A stretch of 11,987 nucleotides of DNA from an uncultured Pseudomonadota bacterium (GTDB taxonomy: Bacteria; Pseudomonadota; Alphaproteobacteria; RF32; CAG-239), in assembly GCA_949295395.1 (NCBI GenBank), contig CASFLB010000030.1:1-11987 (forward strand), written 5' to 3'. Position numbers and translations under genes: made by a program. Under the pieces are notes generated by a model. That model was not told the origin of the DNA and made no database searches. It was given only the letters and a program-made list of their open reading frames with translations. Shown in pieces: positions 7,209 to 11,987 of this stretch (its first letter is position 1; each line of letters opens with the position of its first letter).

Positions 7209-9170
7209 TTATTTCAAAAAACATTCTTCATGATTTTGGCGAAGCTCATTACACAACTTGCTCAAATGTCCATTCGGAGAATAAATCAAAAGACGAGTAT
7301 AATTTTTTCCATCGACGACAGCCTTTTCCCGAACAAGTTTATAATTTTTCAACGCCGGATAAGCCTTTGACAACCGTGCCCAATCCTCTTCAGAATTTTG
7401 AGCATAAACATAAGCGCCTAATTGCATATACGTAAGCTCATCTGCGTCTTTATGAGTATAAGGTTCAAAATTACCTTTAGGCTGAATGTCTTTTTCAGAC
7501 AAAACGGCAGACGCTTTTAGTTTTTTTAAGTTTGTCTTCACGCTTTGAGGAGAAGAAACCGCTTTCTGATAAGAAGAAGCTGTTTTCTCAACCGGTGGCA
7601 ACAAAGAATAAGGAGAGGCCTCAGATTTTTGATTTACTTGAGATGCCTTTAACGACGCCCCTTCAACAACCTCCTCGAGCCAATTTTCACCCTGAGCCCA
7701 ACCTTTTTCATCGTCACGAGAAGCTGTTATTGAAACATCATTCGCCGCTGACACTTTCTCCATAGCTGCCGTCAGTAAGCGAATTCGGTCAGCATTAAAA
7801 CCGGATTTCAAAACAGCGGCAATTTCTTCAGGAGACGAATTCAACACCCCACAGTCAAACGGAGCATAACCGGCATAAAAATAAAGAGCGGCCATAGCGG
7901 TTGTTCTCTCAGCCCGAATACGGTTTTGCTTAATTTTAAGGGAAACGAGCTTAACTTGATCACGAAGCAAATCAGCCTTTAAAGTCGGACCAAGTGACCG
8001 GTTTTTCAAACGATTAATTTCCTTCGACAGCTCAGCAATTTCTTTTGAAGTTGTCTGAAAATCAAAATCAGCCTTCAAAACAACTTGATACATCAAATCA
8101 ATTTGCACAAAGATTGAAGCGGCCAATTCATCAAAAATTTTATCTCTTAGACGAGCATTTTTATCCTTATCGGCTTCGCTATGATAAGCAATCAAAGCAT
8201 CAATTAAAGCATTTGCGGCCGACAAAGCCCGACCTTGCAAGGCCTCATCATAGAGTTCGCTGTTTGCGTCAACCCCGCCCAGTTCCTGACTTTTATCCAT
8301 ATCATAAGTCAAATTGGCATAGCGATGAATTTTAGCATAATTCACTGTATTTAGCTTAGCCAACGGAAGCTGAAATTCCACCCGATTTTCAAGAGCGGCG
8401 CGTTGATAAATTTCAGGTGTTAACTTTTTATCAAAGACATCGAGCTCATAAAACTTACGTCCATCAAGTTCCAGTTTTTTATTATCATTTTTCACAAGCT
8501 GACGATAAGCAATAATATCATCAATAAGCCCATCGCGCATACGCTCCAAATTCAGCAAGGAGGTTTCGATTGTTGTTTTATAATCAAGCTCCTCAGCCGA
8601 AAGCTTTCCAAGGTTATTATAACGAGCGTTCAACGCGGCCAAATTTTTCTGTTCAGCTTTTTCCAAAGAGTTAATATCGCGAATTTCACGTTCGGCAGTC
8701 ATAACATCGCCCTGAGTTTTAACAGCGGCAAGAGCAAGACTTTGAGCCGACTTTTGCAAAATCAGTTTATCGGCTTCCGCTGTATTTTCACTCAAATACA
8801 CACCGGCATACATCAAAGCATAATCCAAAACGCGCACACCATTATAAACAGCTCCGCCTTTATCGGGAGTATTAACAACCGTATCAATAACATCTTTAGG
8901 CGACATATTCGGATTTTCGGAATAAATCTTTTTTTGCATATTTTGAGCCAAGGTCAAAGAATTATACTTGGCGGCGCGAGCCATAGCATCATAAACGTGC
9001 AATCTTCCCGAAACCTCGGTTGGTGTAAGAGAAGAAAACGCACAAGTTCCAAACGCCAAAGTTTTTGGCGTCGAAGGCGTAGACGGAGCTGGCGTTTCAT
9101 CAACACTCTGACAAGACGCAAGCACAGCCACACAAACACAAGAAAAAAGCTTAAGCCAAAGACGACGCAT
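7209..9170 (-). CDS. Large lipoprotein: TolC-like helical body plus C-terminal SPOR-like domain
   Basis: The product has 653 residues. The N-terminus is a lipoprotein signal: basic MRRLWLK, a hydrophobic core, then the lipobox LASC with the acylated cysteine at residue 20. The next residues are Q and S rather than D, so sorting to the outer membrane is likely. A Ser/Thr/Pro-rich linker follows. Residues 50-435 are almost entirely helical. The start of this region (GRLHVYDAMARAAKYNSLTLAQ) and its end (AMAALYFYAGYAPFDC) resemble the helical repeats of TolC-family outer-membrane efflux proteins, with long coiled coils near 155-230 and 375-425. A linker at about 440-575 leads to a SPOR-like domain (YMQLGAYVYAQNSEEDWARL, about 581-653), which in other proteins binds denuded peptidoglycan at division sites. 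The ATG at 9170 has GGAA about seven bases upstream. The lipobox is clear, the SPOR call fairly good, and the TolC likeness tentative. Confidence 0.75.
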   Translation of the reverse strand: MRRLWLKLFSCVCVAVLASCQSVDETPAPSTPSTPKTLAFGTCAFSSLTPTEVSGRLHVYDAMARAAKYNSLTLAQNMQKKIYSENPNMSPKDVIDTVVNTPDKGGAVYNGVRVLDYALMYAGVYLSENTAEADKLILQKSAQSLALAAVKTQGDVMTAEREIRDINSLEKAEQKNLAALNARYNNLGKLSAEELDYKTTIETSLLNLERMRDGLIDDIIAYRQLVKNDNKKLELDGRKFYELDVFDKKLTPEIYQRAALENRVEFQLPLAKLNTVNYAKIHRYANLTYDMDKSQELGGVDANSELYDEALQGRALSAANALIDALIAYHSEADKDKNARLRDKIFDELAASIFVQIDLMYQVVLKADFDFQTTSKEIAELSKEINRLKNRSLGPTLKADLLRDQVKLVSLKIKQNRIRAERTTAMAALYFYAGYAPFDCGVLNSSPEEIAAVLKSGFNADRIRLLTAAMEKVSAANDVSITASRDDEKGWAQGENWLEEVVEGASLKASQVNQKSEASPYSLLPPVEKTASSYQKAVSSPQSVKTNLKKLKASAVLSEKDIQPKGNFEPYTHKDADELTYMQLGAYVYAQNSEEDWARLSKAYPALKNYKLVREKAVVDGKNYTRLLIYSPNGHLSKLCNELRQNHEECFLK

Positions 9171-9366
9171 GATACATTCCGTTTTAACATTAACTCAAGG
9201 GATAGAATAATCGCAAAAAAACAATTTATAAAGCAAAAAGTTAAAGTAATTGACCGAAGAAATGATTGTAACAAATTGTAACAAGTTGTTTACTGCAAAA
9301 AATAAAATTTTATGCTAAAAAAAGGACAAAAAGTAATTTAGCAACAAATTTACTTAAGGAATATCT
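9171..9366. promoter_or_regulatory. Divergent intergenic region between the lipoprotein and the dehydrogenase genes
   Basis: These 196 AT-rich bases separate two divergently transcribed genes and must hold both promoters. Rightward, TTTACT (9289-9294) and TATGCT (9311-9316), 16 bp apart, form a modest promoter. TAAGGA at 9355-9360 is a clear ribosome site six bases before the ATG at 9367. Leftward, only a -10-like TATAAA (complement of 9225-9230) was found without a good -35, so that start is uncertain. A tandem repeat at 9265-9284 is described separately. Confidence 0.45.
9265..9284. repeat. Tandem 10-bp repeat ATTGTAACAA, possible operator
   Basis: ATTGTAACAA occurs twice back to back, and the next ten bases (GTTGTTTACT) are a degenerate third copy. 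Each unit holds TTGT-A-ACAA, symmetrical around one central base. One unit equals about one helical turn, so two protein subunits could bind the same DNA face. It lies just upstream of the candidate rightward promoter and within reach of the leftward one. Confidence 0.5.
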
Positions 9367-10383
9367 ATGACAAAAGCAATAAAAGTAGCCGTTATCGGCG
9401 CCGGTGTAATGGGACGCAACCACTTAAAAACCTACAAATCGCTCCAAGGTGTTGAGCTTGTCGGTGTCTATGACATTTTTCCGGAGGCAGCCCAAAAAGC
9501 GGCCGATATGTTTGGCATAAAAGCTTATTCCAGCATGGAAGAAGTTGCCAAAGAAGTTGACGCCGTTAGTGTCGTCACTACCTCGGTCACCCACGCTGAT
9601 GTTGGCGAGTTTTTCTTAAACCAAGGCATTCATTGCTTAATGGAAAAACCTTTGGCCACCACGGAAGAAGGCTGCCAAAGATTAATCAACGCGGCAAAGA
9701 AAAACAATGTTACCTTGCTTGTTGGTCATATAGAACAATTCAACCCGGCTGTTGAACAAATGCACAAAATTTTAAATGATGCCGGTAAGATTCGTTCTTT
9801 AACGGCACAAAGAATGTCAGCCGCCTCGGGCCGCATTACCGACGTTGATGTCGCAATGGATTTGATGATTCATGATGTTGAAGTTGTCATGTCTTTGGTA
9901 AAAGATAAAGTTAAAAACATTCAAGCAGCCGCCGTTCGCACAGCGGACCACACCAGCGGAAAAGACTATATCACCGCTTTGTTAGAGTTCGAAAACGGCG
10001 TCACCGCCAATTTAACGGCCAGCCGCATTACCCAAGCCCGTGTCAGAACCTTAACGGTCACCACAGACACAAACTACATTGACATGGACTTCATCAATCA
10101 AAGCATAAACGTCCATTCTCAAGGACGTATGCCCTACGTCAATCAGGAAGAAATTCCTGAATGGATGAACTATGGCTTAAAAGGCAGTGTCGAACAATTA
10201 TTTATTCCGACCAATCAACCTCTGCAAGCCGAACTGAATCACTTTGTCAGCTGCATAAACGGCCAAGCCACCCCACGCATTACCGGTGAAGACGCCCTTG
10301 CCGCTCTTCGTGTTTTGTGGCAAATTCAAAGCAAACTGGGGTTTAACAAGGCAGAAGAGGCCTTAACCTTAGCGGCGGAATAA
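9367..10383 (+). CDS. Gfo/Idh/MocA-family NAD(P)-dependent sugar dehydrogenase
   Basis: The product has 338 residues, typical for the family. A Rossmann domain opens with VAVIGAGVMGRNHL (glycine motif at 11-16), followed by the acidic residue in VYDIF that would contact the cofactor ribose. The family hallmark MEKPLA is at about 92-97 (catalytic-region Lys94). VGHIEQFNPAV (119-129) and DLMIHDVEV (165-173) carry the expected C-terminal domain residues, including His169. The GHIExFNPAV and IHD pattern is the one I know from the branch containing UDP-GlcNAc 3-dehydrogenases (GnnA), which make the diamino sugar of some lipid A types. No aminotransferase partner (GnnB) is visible, so the substrate is left open. 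The start is fixed by TAAGGA six bases upstream. truA follows after 10 bp, so the two are probably co-transcribed. Confidence 0.88.
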   Translation: MTKAIKVAVIGAGVMGRNHLKTYKSLQGVELVGVYDIFPEAAQKAADMFGIKAYSSMEEVAKEVDAVSVVTTSVTHADVGEFFLNQGIHCLMEKPLATTEEGCQRLINAAKKNNVTLLVGHIEQFNPAVEQMHKILNDAGKIRSLTAQRMSAASGRITDVDVAMDLMIHDVEVVMSLVKDKVKNIQAAAVRTADHTSGKDYITALLEFENGVTANLTASRITQARVRTLTVTTDTNYIDMDFINQSINVHSQGRMPYVNQEEIPEWMNYGLKGSVEQLFIPTNQPLQAELNHFVSCINGQATPRITGEDALAALRVLWQIQSKLGFNKAEEALTLAAE

Positions 10384-10393
10384 AATTTCCGAA

Positions 10394-11134
10394 ATGCGCT
10401 ACAAGCTCACCATTGAATATGACGGAACAAATCTCTTGGGCTGGCAACGGCAGTTGGATGGCCCAAGTGTTCAACAGTACTTGGAAGATATTTTAGACAA
10501 GCTCAACGGTGAACATACAGAAATAACATCAGCCGGACGAACAGACGCCGGCGTTCATGCGCTTGGTCAAGTTGCGCATATTGACCTCAAGCGAGAAATG
10601 CCGGAATGGAAGATTAAAGAAGCTTTCAACGGAAATTTATTGCAAGAAGAAGCCCCGATTTCGATTCTCTCGGTCGAAGCGGTTGATAATAGTTTTAACG
10701 CACGATTCTCGGCCAAGAAAAGAGGCTATATATATCGAATTCTCAACCGCCGCGCTCCAAGTCCCTTACTTAAAAATCGAGTTTGGTGGACACCTTATCC
10801 GTTGGATATTGAAAAAATGAGACAAGGAGCAAAATTCTTAATCGGGCACCATGATTTCAGTTCCTTTCGCGCCGCCGCTTGTCAAGCCAAATCTCCGGTT
10901 AAAACCTTGGATAAAATCGACATCCGCCAAGAAGGTGAAGAAATTATTTTTGAAGTTGAAGCAAGATCTTTTCTTCATCACCAAGTTCGCAACATGGTCG
11001 GCACCTTAAAACTTGTCGGTGAAGGACGGATTGCACCGGAAGCAATTAAAACCATTTTGGAGGCCAAAGACCGCAAAGCGGCAGGGCCGACAGCCCCGGC
11101 CGGAGGATTATACCTCAGCAAGGTTGAATATTAA
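10394..11134 (+). CDS. truA: tRNA pseudouridine(38-40) synthase TruA
   Basis: TruA converts uridines 38-40 in the anticodon arm of many tRNAs to pseudouridine. The product has 246 residues, the usual length. Visible signatures are KLTIEYDGTNLLGWQRQ at the N-terminus and SAGRTDAGVHALGQVAH, whose aspartate at about 51 is the catalytic one. FNARFSAKKRGYIYRI lies mid-protein, HHDFSSFRAAACQ follows, and FLHHQVRNMVGTL lies near the C-terminus. All family landmarks are present and nothing is truncated. The ribosome site is weak (GGAA further upstream, no clear purine run), so translation may be coupled to the dehydrogenase gene 10 bp before it. In many alphaproteobacteria truA lies near fmt and def; those genes are not seen here. 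Confidence 0.96.
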   Translation: MRYKLTIEYDGTNLLGWQRQLDGPSVQQYLEDILDKLNGEHTEITSAGRTDAGVHALGQVAHIDLKREMPEWKIKEAFNGNLLQEEAPISILSVEAVDNSFNARFSAKKRGYIYRILNRRAPSPLLKNRVWWTPYPLDIEKMRQGAKFLIGHHDFSSFRAAACQAKSPVKTLDKIDIRQEGEEIIFEVEARSFLHHQVRNMVGTLKLVGEGRIAPEAIKTILEAKDRKAAGPTAPAGGLYLSKVEY

Positions 11135-11148
11135 AATAAGAAAAACGC

Positions 11149-11177
11149 TTGATAAAGCAAAATCAAAAGACTAAATT
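11149..11177 (+). promoter_or_regulatory. Candidate promoter of the metallothionein-like gene
   Basis: TTGATA (11149-11154) and TAAATT (11172-11177) are 17 bp apart, matching consensus at 5 and 4 of 6 positions. Transcription would start near 11184, about 28 bases before the ATG at 11212. The site begins just 14 bases after the truA stop. No metal-sensor operator was recognised. Confidence 0.45.
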
Positions 11178-11211
11178 AGAACCGAGAACCAAGTTAATAA
11201 AGGAGAAGAAT

Positions 11212-11397
11212 ATGAGTTGCAAGAATCCAAAATGCAAAAATCCGAATTGCACTTGCGGCGACAACTGCACCTGTGATGAAAACCACCAATGCAGCGAAGG
11301 CTGCCATTGCGGCAAAGATTGCACCTGCGGCGATGATTGCCATTGCCACGAAGGCCACAAATGCCACAAAGATTGCACCTGTGATAAAAACAAATAA
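11212..11397 (+). CDS. Small Cys/His-rich metallothionein-like protein
   Basis: The product has 61 residues, of which 16 are cysteine and 6 histidine, with no aromatic residues and no signal peptide. After MSCKNPKCKNPNC the chain is built from short units such as CTCGDNCTC, CHCGKDCTC and CTCGDDCHC, so Cys-X-Cys pairs recur every six to twelve residues. This composition is expected for a cytoplasmic protein wrapping Zn(II), Cu(I) or Cd(II) in thiolate clusters. It does not show the order of motifs I know from the cyanobacterial SmtA type, so it may be another bacterial metallothionein group. The start is the ATG at 11212 because AGGAG lies six bases upstream; a TTG at 11149 in the same frame would add 21 unrelated residues and falls inside the predicted promoter. 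It has its own promoter and terminator. Metal binding is inferred from composition only. Confidence 0.8.
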   Translation: MSCKNPKCKNPNCTCGDNCTCDENHQCSEGCHCGKDCTCGDDCHCHEGHKCHKDCTCDKNK

Positions 11398-11424
11398 AAA
11401 AGCGGAGCATAAGCTCCGCTTTTT
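11396..11424. terminator. Bidirectional intrinsic terminator
   Basis: AGCGGAGC (11401-11408) and GCTCCGCT (11413-11420) form a perfect 8-bp stem with loop ATAA. It is flanked by an A-run on the left and a T-run (11420-11424) on the right, so it can stop transcription in both directions. It lies between the convergent metallothionein-like gene and the leftward gene ending at 11429, and probably serves both. Confidence 0.9.
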
Positions 11425-11428
11425 CACA

Positions 11429-11987
11429 TCAAAACTCAATCACGGGACGGACAAGATTAATACTTGCATTACTCTGAGTATTATTTATTCCATATTCTTT
11501 AGAAAAATCAGAGTACCATTTATATGCGTTATTAAAATCGGTCGAAGACCAATAATATTCACTAGTATTTATCGGAGTTCCGCCAGCTTTATTAAAGGCA
11601 CTATTTATAATGTCTTGATTGTTGTAATAAGACGTAAATATTCCGGAGGCCGGCAAACACCAATCGCCGGCATTGGTTCCTTCCGCCTTATAGTCATGCG
11701 CCGCCCATGCTGCCGGAAATATTGTGCTATCTCCCACCACTACTATTTTAGCAGTATTTTCACAACTTTGAAAATCGTACGATGCAGATAAGTTATTCGA
11801 TGTAGCAGAAAGTCCAGGAATATGCCTCCAAGAAGATGCCCATTTATAAGCACTTTCAAGTGGCTTAAGCGCCATAGCCTGACCGCAACCTTCCGAATTA
11901 ACATAGACCACAACACCGATGGCGGTTTTGCCTTCGACCACATCGGCATGACACGTTCCGTCCGAGAATAAGATATCGCCGATTGAA
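11429..11987 (-). CDS. DUF1566-like C-terminal domain protein, 5' end cut by the window edge
   Basis: The frame stays open to the right edge, so the N-terminus is missing; about 185 residues are visible. The GTG at 11941 is internal, since the same frame continues upstream as SIGDILFSDGTCHADVVEGK. The domain reads KTAIGVVVYVN, then GQAMALKPLESAYKWAS, GDWCLPASGIFTSYYNNQDIINSAFNKAGG, EYYWSST and finally INLVRPVIEF. The Trp-Cys-Leu-Pro, Tyr-Trp-Ser-Ser-Thr and Val-Arg-Pro-Val elements are the pattern of DUF1566/Lcl-type domains, which are found mostly on surface or secreted bacterial proteins. Four cysteines in the visible part suggest an extracytoplasmic, disulfide-bonded fold. The opening GDILFSDGTC style is one I associate with multicopy proteins of gut alphaproteobacteria, sometimes with a prepilin-like N-terminus; that part cannot be seen here. 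Function unknown. Confidence 0.7.
   Translation of the reverse strand, partial: SIGDILFSDGTCHADVVEGKTAIGVVVYVNSEGCGQAMALKPLESAYKWASSWRHIPGLSATSNNLSASYDFQSCENTAKIVVVGDSTIFPAAWAAHDYKAEGTNAGDWCLPASGIFTSYYNNQDIINSAFNKAGGTPINTSEYYWSSTDFNNAYKWYSDFSKEYGINNTQSNASINLVRPVIEF

Noticed and set aside
8742..9281. A 179-codon plus-strand frame
   Set aside because: It is antisense to the start of the lipoprotein gene, whose signal peptide and ribosome site are clear.
11212..11397. Repeated units read as a DNA-level tandem or CRISPR-like repeat
   Set aside because: The similarity is in codons of a Cys-rich protein with one clear frame and ribosome site; units vary in length and there are no spacers.
11163..11439. 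Minus-strand frames opposite the Cys-rich gene, including one rich in Ala/Val/Ile that looks like a membrane protein
   Set aside because: They mirror the repetitive TGC/GGC composition of the opposite strand, cross the terminator and lack ribosome sites.
11273..11791. A 172-codon plus-strand frame starting inside the metallothionein-like gene
   Set aside because: It is an alternate frame of the repeat that runs through the terminator and antisense to the DUF1566-like gene.

Overview
The window looks like a chromosomal segment of an AT-rich Gram-negative bacterium, most likely an uncultured, host- or gut-associated alphaproteobacterium. That placement is inferred from an AsmA-type protein and an outer-membrane lipoprotein signal (Gram-negative), the rarA-rluC gene pair (a neighbourhood I know from alphaproteobacteria), and a C-terminal domain style I associate with gut alphaproteobacterial genomes. 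It is not proven by a marker gene.

Layout. Positions 1-9170 are all transcribed leftward: an AsmA-family protein (cut by the left edge), an RluC/RluD-type pseudouridine synthase, the AAA+ recombination factor RarA, a VirD4/TraG-like type IV secretion coupling ATPase, a pentapeptide-repeat protein, and a large lipoprotein with a TolC-like helical body and a C-terminal SPOR-like domain. Positions 9367-11397 run rightward: a Gfo/Idh/MocA NAD(P)-dependent dehydrogenase, the tRNA pseudouridine synthase TruA, and a 61-residue metallothionein-like protein with 16 cysteines. A strong hairpin terminator separates this last gene from a convergent leftward gene, cut by the right edge, with a DUF1566-like C-terminal domain.

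How the genes fit together. The coupling ATPase is followed by rarA, rluC and asmA with gaps of 19 bp, 20 bp and a 4-bp ATGA overlap, so one transcript from the good promoter at 5836-5864 could carry all four. The lipoprotein, the pentapeptide protein and the coupling ATPase lie in a row on the same strand, each with a short leader. Together they could form an envelope or secretion module, an inner-membrane ATPase plus a soluble scaffold plus an outer-membrane septal lipoprotein, with no relaxase or other type IV secretion gene visible nearby. This three-gene module and the small Cys/His-rich protein are the parts of the window least like textbook housekeeping genes. No tRNA, rRNA, CRISPR array, insertion sequence or integrase was seen.
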